A stretch of DNA of 64,000 bases, taken from contig NZ_JACRSP010000003.1 of assembly GCF_014384765.1 (NCBI RefSeq), positions 310,001 through 374,000 of the forward strand, given 5' to 3'. Positions 1 through 8,163 of the stretch are shown piece by piece. The notes below the pieces were generated by a model. It searched no databases. It had not been told where the DNA came from and was given only the letters and a program-made list of their open reading frames with translations. Positions within the stretch are counted from its first letter, which is position 1. Every line of letters begins with the position of its first letter. Source of the stretch: Feifania hominis. Lineage in GTDB: Bacteria; Bacillota; Clostridia; Oscillospirales; Feifaniaceae. Position numbers and translations under genes: made by a program.

Positions 1-2
1 AG

Positions 3-308
3 TCGGTGTTCGGGGTGGTGCTGCCGGCGGCGAAGTCGGGCATCATCACCTCGATCATCCTCGGCATCGGGCGGGCCATCGGCGAGACCATGGCGGTCAT
101 ACTGGTCGCGGGCAACTCCACGGCCATGCCGAGCTCCATCCTCGACGGCGTGCGCACCATGACCGCCGGCATCGCGCTGCCCATGGGCTACGCGACCGAG
201 ACCGAGCAAAATGCGCTCTTCGGCATCGGCGTGGTGCTCTTCGTGTGCATCATTCTACTCAACATCGCGCTGAATGTCGTCCGCGGGAGAGGGGGTACAC
301 AGGAGTGA
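3..308 (+). CDS. pstC: Phosphate ABC transporter permease PstC, C-terminal part
   Basis: About 101 residues of the C-terminus of PstC; the reading frame is open to the window edge, so the start is missing. PstC and PstA form the membrane channel of the high-affinity phosphate importer. The visible part carries the permease EAA-type loop (IGRAIGETMAV), which docks on the ATPase, and a last membrane helix near residues 70-95. The stop overlaps the GTG start of pstA (GTGA), and the pst order downstream confirms identity. PstA has the same loop (GRIVGETAAL), so the order permease-permease-ATPase decides which is which. Confidence 0.93.
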   Translation, partial: SVFGVVLPAAKSGIITSIILGIGRAIGETMAVILVAGNSTAMPSSILDGVRTMTAGIALPMGYATETEQNALFGIGVVLFVCIILLNIALNVVRGRGGTQE

Positions 309-1123
309 GAAGAGCAAAGGGGATCGCCCTGAGAGTGGGCGTCTTTCTGTCGGCGGGCATCACGGTCGGCACGCTGGCTGTCATTTTGGGCTTTGTGTTT
401 TTCAACGGAATCCCCCACGTCAACCTCGACTTTCTGCTGGGCGACGCGGCAAGCGGCAAGCTCGGCATCTACCCCGCCATCATCACAACCGTCTACATCG
501 TGGGTCTCGCGCTTCTCATCGCGGCGCCCATCGGCATCTGCACGGCCATCTATCTCAACGAGTATGCAAAGCGGGGCAGCAAATTCGTCAAGGTGGTGCG
601 CCTTGCGGCCGAGAGCCTGTCGGGCATTCCGTCGATTGTCTTCGGCCTGTTCGGCATGATTTTCTTTGTGACCCGCCTCGGCTGGCGGTGGAGCATTCTC
701 GCCGGCGTGATGACGGTGTCGATCATGATTCTGCCGACCATGATCCGCTCGACCGAGGAGTCGCTCAAGAGCGTGCCGGACGCCTACCGCGAGGGCAGCT
801 TCGGCCTCGGCGCGGGAAAGCTGCGCACGTTCTTCGTCGTCGTGCTGCCGTCGGCTCTGCCGGGCATCATCGGCGCGATCATCCTCTCGATGGGGCGCAT
901 CGTCGGCGAGACGGCGGCGCTGATGCTCACCGCGGGCACCATGCTCAAAATTCCCAAAGACCTCTTCTCGCAGGGGCGCACCCTGTCGGTGAACATGTAC
1001 ATTCTCGCCAAGGAGGGCATTGACATGGGCGAGGCCTACGCCACAGCCGTCGTGCTGCTCGCAACGGTTCTGGCGCTCAACGCCGTCGCCAATCTCCTCG
1101 GCAAAAAACGCAGGAAAGGTTGA
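305..1123 (+). CDS. pstA: Phosphate ABC transporter permease PstA
   Basis: 272-aa integral membrane permease, the partner of PstC in the phosphate channel. Hydrophobic helices lie near residues 10-32, 55-82, 100-122 and 130-150, with the EAA-type loop ending in GRIVGETAALM and a final helix before the basic C-terminus. I chose the GTG at 305: it overlaps the pstC stop, a GGGAGAGGGGG ribosome site lies about 8 nt upstream, and the protein then starts just before the first helix. An upstream in-frame ATG at 245 would lie deep inside pstC. pstB follows after 4 nt, so translation is probably coupled. Confidence 0.95.
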   Translation: MRRAKGIALRVGVFLSAGITVGTLAVILGFVFFNGIPHVNLDFLLGDAASGKLGIYPAIITTVYIVGLALLIAAPIGICTAIYLNEYAKRGSKFVKVVRLAAESLSGIPSIVFGLFGMIFFVTRLGWRWSILAGVMTVSIMILPTMIRSTEESLKSVPDAYREGSFGLGAGKLRTFFVVVLPSALPGIIGAIILSMGRIVGETAALMLTAGTMLKIPKDLFSQGRTLSVNMYILAKEGIDMGEAYATAVVLLATVLALNAVANLLGKKRRKG

Positions 1124-1127
1124 TTGT

Positions 1128-1889
1128 ATGCAGCCGCAAATTCAGATTCAGATTCAGAATCTCGATCTCTACTATGACAGTTTTCAGGCGCTCAAAAACA
1201 TCAATCTCGACATCGCCGAAAAGGAGATCACCGCTTTCATCGGGCCGTCGGGCTGCGGCAAGTCGACGCTGCTCAAGTCCATCAACCGCATGAACGATCT
1301 TGTCGAGGGCTGTCGCATCACGGGGGAGATCAAAATAGACGGCAAGAACATCTACGACCGCGACGTCGACGTGCCGAGTCTGCGCAAGCGCGTGGGCATG
1401 GTCTTTCAAAAGCCGAACCCGTTTCCCATGTCGGTCTATGACAACATTGCCTACGGCCCGCGCACGCACGGCATTCGCAAAAAGGCAAAACTCAACGAGA
1501 TCGTCGAGCAGAGCCTGCGCGGCGCGGCCATGTGGGATGAGATCAAGGACCGTCTCGGCAAGTCGGCGCTCGGCCTGTCGGGCGGCCAGCAGCAGCGCCT
1601 GTGCATCGCGCGCGCGCTCGCAGTGAACCCGGACATTCTGCTGATGGATGAGCCCACCTCGGCGCTCGACCCGATTTCCACCATCAAAATTGAGGACCTG
1701 ATGGCGGAGCTCAAGCAGAAGTACACCATTGTCATCGTCACGCACAACATGCAGCAGGCGACGCGCATCTCAGACAAAACAGCTTTCTTTTTGCTCGGCG
1801 AGGTGGTAGAGTATAATCAGACGGATTTGCTCTTCTCCATGCCGAAAGACAAGCGAACCGAAGATTACATCACCGGCCGCTTCGGCTGA
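1128..1889 (+). CDS. pstB: Phosphate ABC transporter ATP-binding protein PstB
   Basis: 253-aa ATPase that powers PstCA. Walker A is GPSGCGKST (residues 39-47), the ABC signature LSGGQQQR starts at residue 150 and Walker B is LLMDEP (171-176) followed by the D-loop SALD. The Q-loop VFQKPNPFP (92-100) is typical of PstB rather than of other importers. The ATG at 1128 has an AGGAAAGG ribosome site; longer in-frame extensions would run into pstA. Near residues 4-10 there is a short IQIQIQ run of alternating codons, a minor local oddity. phoU follows 16 nt later in the same operon. Confidence 0.97.
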   Translation: MQPQIQIQIQNLDLYYDSFQALKNINLDIAEKEITAFIGPSGCGKSTLLKSINRMNDLVEGCRITGEIKIDGKNIYDRDVDVPSLRKRVGMVFQKPNPFPMSVYDNIAYGPRTHGIRKKAKLNEIVEQSLRGAAMWDEIKDRLGKSALGLSGGQQQRLCIARALAVNPDILLMDEPTSALDPISTIKIEDLMAELKQKYTIVIVTHNMQQATRISDKTAFFLLGEVVEYNQTDLLFSMPKDKRTEDYITGRFG

Positions 1890-1905
1890 TGGAAAGGGAG
1901 ATTCT

Positions 1906-2568
1906 ATGAGAAATCGATTTGACGCCGAGCTCGAGCGCCTGGGCGACGCTCTCGTCGACATGGGGAGCATGGCCGAGCAGGCGCTCGGCGACACCATCGC
2001 GGCGCTCAAGGACCGCGACTACGACAAGGCGCGCGCTCTGATTGCAAACGCCGACCGCGCCGATCAGGCCGAGCGCAGCATCGAGAGCGCCTGCCTGAAG
2101 CTGCTGCTCCAGCAGCAGCCGGTGGCGCGTGATCTGCGCACCATCTCGGCGGCGCTGAAGATGGTCACCGATCTGGAGCGCATCTACGACCAGGCGGGCG
2201 ATCTCGCCGAAATCTGTCTTCGCTTTGAGGGGCAGGAGTACATCAAAGAGCCCACGCAGATTTCTCAGATGGCCGACACGGCGGGCGAGATGGTCAAGCA
2301 GAGCATCGACGCCTATGTGCGCCGCGACACAGAGCTCGCGCTGCGGGTCATCGACCGGGACGACCGGGTCGACGAGCTGTTCACCCGGGTCAAAAACGAC
2401 CTTGTGGACATTCTCGTGCGCGACCACGACCGCGCGAAAGGCGATCAGGTGGTCGATTTTCTGATGATTGCCAAATACATTGAGCGCATCGCCGACCACG
2501 CGGTGAACATCGCCGACTGGGTGATCTTCAGCGTGACCGGCGAACACCGCGGAGGCAAAGTCCTCTGA
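1906..2568 (+). CDS. phoU: Phosphate signalling regulator PhoU
   Basis: 220-aa all-helical cytoplasmic protein with two PhoU repeats of about 100 residues, each a three-helix bundle that binds metal clusters through conserved E/D-rich motifs (for example DRADQAERSIE and DRDDRVDELF). PhoU links the Pst transporter to the PhoR kinase, holding the Pho response off when phosphate is plentiful. It has usual family length. It sits between pstB and the response regulator (43-nt gap), the standard Clostridia arrangement. A strong ribosome site, GGAAAGGGAG, precedes the ATG. Confidence 0.95.
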   Translation: MRNRFDAELERLGDALVDMGSMAEQALGDTIAALKDRDYDKARALIANADRADQAERSIESACLKLLLQQQPVARDLRTISAALKMVTDLERIYDQAGDLAEICLRFEGQEYIKEPTQISQMADTAGEMVKQSIDAYVRRDTELALRVIDRDDRVDELFTRVKNDLVDILVRDHDRAKGDQVVDFLMIAKYIERIADHAVNIADWVIFSVTGEHRGGKVL

Positions 2569-2611
2569 CGGAGAGCAGGCCCGCTTTGGCGGGCGGTACA
2601 GGAGTGAGAGC

Positions 2612-3295
2612 ATGAAAACCAGGGTCTACACCCTCGAGGACGATGAGAACATCCGCGAGCTGATCCGCTGGTCGCTGACGACCTCCGGCTTTGAGGTGGA
2701 GGGATTCGAGACGGGCGCCGCCTTTTTGAAAGCGGTTGAGCAAAGCCCGTGCGACCTCGCGCTGATCGACGTGATGCTGCCCGACACGAGCGGGCTCGAC
2801 GTGCTCGCCGCGCTCAGGGAAAACCCGAGGCTGCGCGAGCTGCCGGTGATTCTTGTGACGGCCCGCAGCAGCGAGCTCGACAAGGTGCAGGGGCTCACCG
2901 TCGGCGCGGACGACTATATCACAAAGCCCTTTGGCATCATGGAGCTCACCGCCCGCATCAAGGCGCTGCTGCGCCGCACCCGCGGGGAGACCAGGCAGGA
3001 GATTCTGCACTACCGCGGCTACACCATTGACACTTCGAGCCGGGAGGTGAGCCTCGGCGAGCGGAAGATCGCGCTGACCTACAAGGAGTTTGAGCTTCTG
3101 TGCTACCTGGTGGAAAACCGGGGGCGCGTGCTCACGCGCGAGATGATTCTCGACCGGGTTTGGGGCTACGACTTCCCCGGCGAGACCCGCACGGTCGACA
3201 TGCACATCAAGACCCTGCGCCAGAAGCTCGGCCCCGACGCGGAGAATGCCATTGTCACGGTGCGCTCGGTCGGATACAAGCTGGAAAGTGAGTAG
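2612..3295 (+). CDS. PhoB/PhoP-like OmpR-family response regulator
   Basis: 227-aa two-domain regulator. The receiver domain (1-120) has the acidic pair D10/D11, the phospho-acceptor D53 in LIDVMLPD and the conserved lysine in ITKPFG near residue 103. A winged-helix OmpR/PhoB DNA-binding domain (about 130-227) ends with VRSVGYKLE. It most likely activates the pst genes under phosphate limitation together with the kinase that follows after 6 nt. The name PhoB/PhoP is inferred from position behind phoU; sequence alone cannot exclude a cell-wall (WalR-like) role. Confidence 0.93.
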   Translation: MKTRVYTLEDDENIRELIRWSLTTSGFEVEGFETGAAFLKAVEQSPCDLALIDVMLPDTSGLDVLAALRENPRLRELPVILVTARSSELDKVQGLTVGADDYITKPFGIMELTARIKALLRRTRGETRQEILHYRGYTIDTSSREVSLGERKIALTYKEFELLCYLVENRGRVLTREMILDRVWGYDFPGETRTVDMHIKTLRQKLGPDAENAIVTVRSVGYKLESE

Positions 3296-3301
3296 GTAAC
3301 T

Positions 3302-5032
3302 ATGAAAAGACGAATCGTGCTGATCATCAGCGTGCTGGTTGTGCTCTCGCTGCTGGTGACGGGCATCATGACCGTGACGGTGGCAAACCGTCAGTACCGC
3401 GAGGAATCCAAGGTCTACCTGTCGGACCTCGCGGAGCTTCTCGCGCAGGAGTACCGGGAGAACAGCCCCGACCCCGCAGCCTTTGCGGCGAACAGCGCGC
3501 GCGCGCTCAACAAGGTGCAGCGCATCAGCATCATCGCCAGAGACGGCACGGTGCTCGGCGACTCGGTGAGCGTGGGGGAATTTGACGACCATAGTGAGCG
3601 CCCCGAGATCGTCGAGGCCTTTCGCAGCGGCTCCGGGCAGGACATCCGCTACAGTGAGACCGTCGGCAAGCAGCTGATGTATGTGGCAAAGCGCCTCGAT
3701 GAGAACACGGTGCTGCGCGTGTCGCTGGCCCTGGAGAACGACCGGGATTACATCACGGGCATCATCTTTGTCTGCGCGCTGACGGCGCTCGCGTGCGTGG
3801 CGCTCGCGGTGATCTTCGCGTCGCGAATGACCGACCGGGCGCTGCGGCCCCTGGACCGCATTCAGAGAGATATGAACCAGATCGCCTCGGGCGACTACCA
3901 GGAGATCGCCGAGCAGTCGAGCTACCGGGAATTTGCCCCGCTGCTCGCCGACATGCGCGACGTCAGCCGCAGGCTGCGCTCCTACATCGAGTCGATTGAG
4001 GAGCAGTCGCGCAAGATGAGCAGCATCCTTGTGAACATGCACGAGGGACTTTTGCTGCTCGACGAGCAGGGGACGGTGCTGCTGTCAAACCCCGCGGCGA
4101 ACCGCATCATGACGCTGCCGCCCGACATCGACGGCCGAAAGATCTACCCCTATCTGCGCCGCGACGGGCTGACCGAGCAGATTCAAAAGACCCTCGGGGA
4201 GGATGCCTCCAGCATTTTCGACGTGCCGATCGGCAGCGACTACTACCGCTTTTACACGAACCCCGTCAAGAGCGCTGCGGCGGCGCCGGCGGGGGGGATG
4301 ATCGTCATCATCACAAACATCACCAAACAGAAGAAAGTCGATCAGATGCGCGTCGACTTTGTGGCAAACGTCTCGCACGAGCTCAAGACGCCGCTGACCA
4401 CCATCAAGGGCTACGCCGAAATGCTCGGCATGGGCTACGCCGAGGACGATGAGCAGCGCGCCAAGTGCTACGACGCCATTCTGCGCGAGACCGACCGGCT
4501 GATTCACCTGACAAACGATCTGCTGCGCCTGTCGGAGCTCGACGAGGCGGGCGAAGCGCCCGAGCAGACCCCCGAGCGCATCAGTCTGCCGCAGATGGCG
4601 GGCGAGATCTGTGAGGAGCTCGCGCCGCTCGCCCAGAAGAAAAACGTCTCGCTCGCCTGGCGGGGCGAGGGGGAGATCATCGCCCCGCGCGGGCGGGTCT
4701 TTGAGATGCTCTACAACCTGGTCGACAACGCCGTCAATTACAACCGCGACGGCGGACGGGTGACCGTTTTGATCGACACGGATACCGAGAGCGCGACCAT
4801 CCGCGTGGAGGACACGGGAATCGGCATACCGAAAGAGGAGTGCGACCGGGTGTTTGAGCGCTTTTACCGGGTGGACAAGAGCCGCTCGAGAAAATCGGGC
4901 GGGACGGGGCTTGGGCTCTCCATCGTGCGCCACATCGTCATGGAACTCGGCGGTGAGATCGAGCTGCAAAGCGAGCTCGACCGCGGTACCGTTGTAACGG
5001 TGAAGCTCAAAGCGGCCGCGCCGAGGGCATAG
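3302..5032 (+). CDS. PhoR-like sensor histidine kinase
   Basis: 576-aa membrane sensor kinase. Helices near residues 5-27 and 150-175 enclose an extracytoplasmic sensor domain of about 120 residues, followed by HAMP (about 175-230), a PAS domain (about 245-340), HisKA with the phosphorylated histidine at about 359 (SHELKTPLT) and HATPase_c with N box (NLVDNAVNYN), G1 (DTGIGIP) and G2 (GGTGLGLSI). It probably phosphorylates the regulator encoded just upstream in response to phosphate limitation signalled through PstSCAB-PhoU. The domain order matches Firmicute PhoR and WalK; gene context favours PhoR. Confidence 0.93.
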   Translation: MKRRIVLIISVLVVLSLLVTGIMTVTVANRQYREESKVYLSDLAELLAQEYRENSPDPAAFAANSARALNKVQRISIIARDGTVLGDSVSVGEFDDHSERPEIVEAFRSGSGQDIRYSETVGKQLMYVAKRLDENTVLRVSLALENDRDYITGIIFVCALTALACVALAVIFASRMTDRALRPLDRIQRDMNQIASGDYQEIAEQSSYREFAPLLADMRDVSRRLRSYIESIEEQSRKMSSILVNMHEGLLLLDEQGTVLLSNPAANRIMTLPPDIDGRKIYPYLRRDGLTEQIQKTLGEDASSIFDVPIGSDYYRFYTNPVKSAAAAPAGGMIVIITNITKQKKVDQMRVDFVANVSHELKTPLTTIKGYAEMLGMGYAEDDEQRAKCYDAILRETDRLIHLTNDLLRLSELDEAGEAPEQTPERISLPQMAGEICEELAPLAQKKNVSLAWRGEGEIIAPRGRVFEMLYNLVDNAVNYNRDGGRVTVLIDTDTESATIRVEDTGIGIPKEECDRVFERFYRVDKSRSRKSGGTGLGLSIVRHIVMELGGEIELQSELDRGTVVTVKLKAAAPRA

Positions 5033-5047
5033 AAGAATATCTTTGTG

Positions 5048-5090
5048 AATAAACCGTAAATGCGCGGCATTTACGGTTTATTCTTTTTGC
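5048..5090 (+). terminator. Terminator of the pst-pho operon
   Basis: A 17-bp perfect inverted repeat (5048-5064 and 5067-5083) with a two-base centre, followed by a T-rich run (TTCTTTTTG). It ends the pst-phoU-regulator-kinase transcription unit. Being A/T-rich at both sides it may also work on the other strand, although no minus gene reads into it. Confidence 0.88.
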
Positions 5091-5142
5091 CAATTGAAGT
5101 ATAATGAAAAACAGAGAAAACTTACACGAACGCGGGGGGCCT

Positions 5143-6366
5143 ATGAAAGCCAAACTCAGAGAAAACAGAAAATACATCATCCTCTCGGCTGTCGCGGTGG
5201 CGGCGATCGTCCTCTTTGCCGTGCTGTCGAAAGTGTTCGCGCTCTACCCCGACTTCACGCTGGCGTATGTGATGCCGGTGACAAAGGGCATTCTCACCGC
5301 AATCAAGTGGGTGATGAACTTTGTGCCGTTCTCGGTGACGGAGGTGGTCATCGCGCTCATGCTCGCCTATCTTGCGGTGATGCTGATTGTGGGCGTGATT
5401 GGGCTCATCAGAAAGCTCGTGCGGCGCCTGCGCGGCCGGTACCGCGTCACGGTCAGGGCGATGCGCCGCGAGGGGGCAGAGCCCGCCTATGCCGCAGAGG
5501 AGCCCGAGCAGAAGAAGACACCGCTTATGAAAGAGATCGCAACCGTTCTGATCACGATTGCGGCGGTTCTGTTTTTCTTTGGCATCTCGTTCGGGTTTGT
5601 CTACAACATTCCGATTGTGGCCGACGGAATCGGCCTTGAGAGCGAGCCGTATGACAAGCAGCTTCTCTATGAGACCACGCTCTACATGGCCGAGCACGCA
5701 AACGCCTGCAGGCGCCGCCTCGTCGAAGAGGGCTTTACCGGGACGGCGGAACTGGTCAGGCAGAGCGACCAATTTGACTTCAATGAGACGGCGGCAATTC
5801 TCAAAGAGAGCTACCGCTCGCTCGGTGAGCAGTACTCGATCTACCGGGGGCTGCCGGCGAAGCCGAAGCGCCTGCTGACGAGCGAGGCGATCTCCTACAC
5901 GGGCATTGCGGGCATGTTTCTGCCCTTTACGGGCGAGGCGAACATCAATGTCGACAGCCCGGTTTTCGCCCTGCCGCAGACCATGGCCCATGAGATGGCG
6001 CACAGCCTTGTCATCGGCCGGGAAAACGAGGCCGACTTCTCGGGCTTTCTCGCCTGTGTCAACAGCACCGACACCCTCACGCAGTACTCGGGCTATGCCA
6101 TGGCGCTGCTCTCCTGCACCAACGACCTCTATGCCGCCGATCCCGAGCTCTACTACGATGTGCGCGAGCAGATCGACCCCGGCGTGCTGCAGGATTTTGC
6201 AGAATATTCAAAACATGTGAATAAATATAAAGGAATTGTCAACAATGTCTCCGCCTCCATCAACGATCTCTCCATCAAGATCCGCGGGGATGAATTGGGC
6301 ATTCAGGCCTACAGCAAGGTGGTTGACCTCCTGGTTGGATGGGTTGCACAACAGCAGCCGCAATAA
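5143..6366 (+). CDS. DUF3810-type membrane protein with HExxH zinc motif
   Basis: 408-aa protein. Membrane helices lie near residues 10-30, 45-60, 68-92 and 140-165; the C-terminal half is soluble and holds a zinc-protease-like motif HEMAH (283-287) followed by an acidic GRENEADF, the arrangement known from the DUF3810 family. Function is unknown; a membrane-anchored metallopeptidase is an inference. I start at the ATG at 5143 because of the GCGGGGGGC ribosome site; another in-frame ATG at 5104 lies on top of the -10 region (TATAAT, 5100-5105). The gene stands alone between two terminator or promoter regions. Confidence 0.8.
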   Translation: MKAKLRENRKYIILSAVAVAAIVLFAVLSKVFALYPDFTLAYVMPVTKGILTAIKWVMNFVPFSVTEVVIALMLAYLAVMLIVGVIGLIRKLVRRLRGRYRVTVRAMRREGAEPAYAAEEPEQKKTPLMKEIATVLITIAAVLFFFGISFGFVYNIPIVADGIGLESEPYDKQLLYETTLYMAEHANACRRRLVEEGFTGTAELVRQSDQFDFNETAAILKESYRSLGEQYSIYRGLPAKPKRLLTSEAISYTGIAGMFLPFTGEANINVDSPVFALPQTMAHEMAHSLVIGRENEADFSGFLACVNSTDTLTQYSGYAMALLSCTNDLYAADPELYYDVREQIDPGVLQDFAEYSKHVNKYKGIVNNVSASINDLSIKIRGDELGIQAYSKVVDLLVGWVAQQQPQ

Positions 6367-6410
6367 TGCAAGAAAATACAGAGATTGTTCATAAACATTC
6401 AAAATAGGGC

Positions 6411-6438
6411 TTGCTTTTTCGGCCCAATGCGCTATAAT
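6411..6438 (+). promoter_or_regulatory. Promoter of the amino-acid ABC operon
   Basis: -35 TTGCTT (6411-6416), 16-bp spacer, perfect -10 TATAAT (6433-6438). Transcription should start near 6445, about 95 nt before the lipoprotein ATG. Confidence 0.8.
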
Positions 6439-6440
6439 AG

Positions 6441-6510
6441 GTGTTGCACATGAGAGCGAGAATTTATTCAGTGGGATGAATAAACGCTCCGGTGCAGCAC
6501 CTTTGTTTTT
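6441..6510 (+). promoter_or_regulatory. Long hairpin in the ABC operon leader, possible attenuator
   Basis: Nested stems: GTGTTGCAC (6441-6449) with GTGCAGCAC (6492-6500, one G-U pair), GAGCG (6454-6458) with CGCTC (6485-6489), and TTTATTCA (6463-6470) with TGAATAAA (6477-6484) around a 6-nt loop. CTTTGTTTTT follows directly, as in a terminator. It sits between promoter and gene, so it could be an attenuator or an mRNA-stabilising leader. It does not match a riboswitch I know. Confidence 0.55.
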
Positions 6511-6541
6511 ACAAAATTGAAATAAAAGGGAGATCGACGAA

Positions 6542-7309
6542 ATGAAAAAGACAAGTAAAGTACTGGCGCTCGCCATGGCGGCGCTGCTTCTGTTCGGGGC
6601 GCTCGCGGGCTGCTCTGCAAAGGGAATCACCATTGACGACATCAAAGAGGATGGCAAGCTGATCATGGCGACCAATGCCGAGTTCCCGCCCTACGAGTAC
6701 CATGAGGGCAGTGAGATCACCGGTTTCGACGTTGAGATGGCGCAGGCCATTGCCGATGAGATCGGCGTGCCGCTGCAGATTGAGGACATGGCGTTTGACT
6801 CGGTGGTTGCCTCGGTTCAGTCGGGCAAGGCCCACATTGCGGCCGCCGGCCTGACGGTGGACGAGAAGAGAAAGAAGTCCATCGACTTCTCCGATCCCTA
6901 CACCACAGCGACCCAGGTCATCATTGTCAAAGAGGGTTCTGAGATCACCGACGTCGCCGGCCTCGTCGGAAAGAAGATCGGCACCCAGATCGGCACGACC
7001 GGCGCCACCTATGCCGAGGACATTGAGGACGCCACGGTCGAGAGATACAACAAGGGCGCCGACGCTGTGCTCGATCTGATCAACGGCAAGGTGGACGCCG
7101 TGGTCATCGACGATCAGCCGGCAAAGAAGTTTGTTGAGAAAAATGAGGGCATTGTCGTTCTGGATGAGGCGCTCACCGTTGAGGATTACGCCATCGGCAT
7201 CCCGAAGAACAGCCCGGAGCTTGTGGAGCTGGTCAACAAGGTCATCTCCGACATGAAAGCCGACGGCCGCTACGATGCGCTCATCGCCAAATACATCGAC
7301 AACAACTGA
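6542..7309 (+). CDS. Polar amino-acid ABC transporter substrate-binding lipoprotein
   Basis: 255-aa SBP_bac_3 (family 3) periplasmic-type binding protein. A lipoprotein signal peptide ends at LAGC with the lipidated cysteine C24. The mature part has the family's opening LIMATNAEFPPYEY, the signature GFDVEMAQAIADEIG and the hinge segment SVQSGKAHIAAAGLTV. It captures a polar amino acid (glutamine, glutamate, arginine or cystine cannot be told apart by eye) and delivers it to the permease and ATPase encoded downstream. A hairpin between this gene and the permease probably gives the binding protein a higher transcript level than the membrane parts. Confidence 0.94.
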   Translation: MKKTSKVLALAMAALLLFGALAGCSAKGITIDDIKEDGKLIMATNAEFPPYEYHEGSEITGFDVEMAQAIADEIGVPLQIEDMAFDSVVASVQSGKAHIAAAGLTVDEKRKKSIDFSDPYTTATQVIIVKEGSEITDVAGLVGKKIGTQIGTTGATYAEDIEDATVERYNKGADAVLDLINGKVDAVVIDDQPAKKFVEKNEGIVVLDEALTVEDYAIGIPKNSPELVELVNKVISDMKADGRYDALIAKYIDNN

Positions 7310-7330
7310 CACAAGCAACCGAAAATTTTG

Positions 7331-7360
7331 ACAGCCGTGTTTGACACACGGCTGTTTTCC
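7331..7360 (+). terminator. Hairpin between binding protein and permease genes
   Basis: ACAGCCGTGT (7331-7340) pairs with ACACGGCTGT (7346-7355) across TTGAC, followed by a short TTT run. Inside an operon, such a weak terminator or 3' stabiliser commonly raises the amount of binding-protein mRNA over the permease mRNA. Confidence 0.7.
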
Positions 7361-7386
7361 TCTGAGAGGAAAGAGAGGGGGAGCGA

Positions 7387-8163
7387 ATGACAACTGTCCT
7401 GACTCAGCTCGCTGCGGCGAGCTGGTTTGAAAATGTGAAACAGGCGGTGAGCGACTGGTTTGCTAATCTTGCCGACCGCTTCTATACAAATTTCATACTC
7501 GACGATATGTACCTGTATCTGGTCGACGGCCTCAAGGTGACGCTTCTGATCACATTCCTGGCTGCGATTCTGGGTATTATCATCGGCTTTCTAGTGGCGA
7601 TGGTCAAGGTCACCTATCAGAACACCGGAAAACTGCGCGTGCTCAACGGGTTTTCGTCGCTCTACCTCACGGTCATCCGCGGCACACCGATGGTCGTGCA
7701 GCTGATGATCTTCTGGTTTGTCATCTTCAAGGATTTCACACCGGCCATAGGCAATCCAAAAGTCTATGTCGCCGTGCTTGCATTCGGCATCAATTCGGGC
7801 GCCTATGTCGCCGAGATTGCCCGCTCGGGCATTCTCTCGATCGACAAGGGTCAGATGGAGGCGGGCCGCTCACTCGGCCTGACCTACATACAGACCATGG
7901 GCAAGATCATCATGCCGCAGGCCATCAAGAATGTGCTGCCGGCGCTCGGCAACGAGTTTATCGTGCTGCTCAAGGAGACCTCGGTCTGCGGCTTCATCGC
8001 GCTGACCGATCTGACCAAGGGAGGCGACATCATCCGCAGCGACACCTACGACGCGTTCATGCCGCTGATTGCGGTGGCGCTGATCTATCTGACACTGGTG
8101 CTGGTGTTCACCAAGATTCTGGGACACTTTGAGAGGAGGTTGCGTCAGAGTGATAACCGTTAA
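7387..8163 (+). CDS. Polar amino-acid ABC transporter permease
   Basis: 258-aa HisM/GlnP-type permease. After an amphipathic 35-residue N-terminus come membrane helices near 50-75, 90-120, 125-150, 190-210 and 225-245. The EAA loop reads EAGRSLGLTYIQTMGKIIMPQA, the contact to the ATPase. The sequence TVIRGTPMVVQLMIFWF is typical of His/Glu/Gln-type permeases. Its last 14 nt overlap the GTG start of the ATPase gene, so translation is coupled. One permease gene implies a homodimeric channel. Confidence 0.95.
   Translation: MTTVLTQLAAASWFENVKQAVSDWFANLADRFYTNFILDDMYLYLVDGLKVTLLITFLAAILGIIIGFLVAMVKVTYQNTGKLRVLNGFSSLYLTVIRGTPMVVQLMIFWFVIFKDFTPAIGNPKVYVAVLAFGINSGAYVAEIARSGILSIDKGQMEAGRSLGLTYIQTMGKIIMPQAIKNVLPALGNEFIVLLKETSVCGFIALTDLTKGGDIIRSDTYDAFMPLIAVALIYLTLVLVFTKILGHFERRLRQSDNR

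Noticed and set aside
2528..4042. Long minus-strand frames antisense to the two-component genes
   Set aside because: The plus-strand regulator and kinase carry complete motifs; the antisense frames have none.
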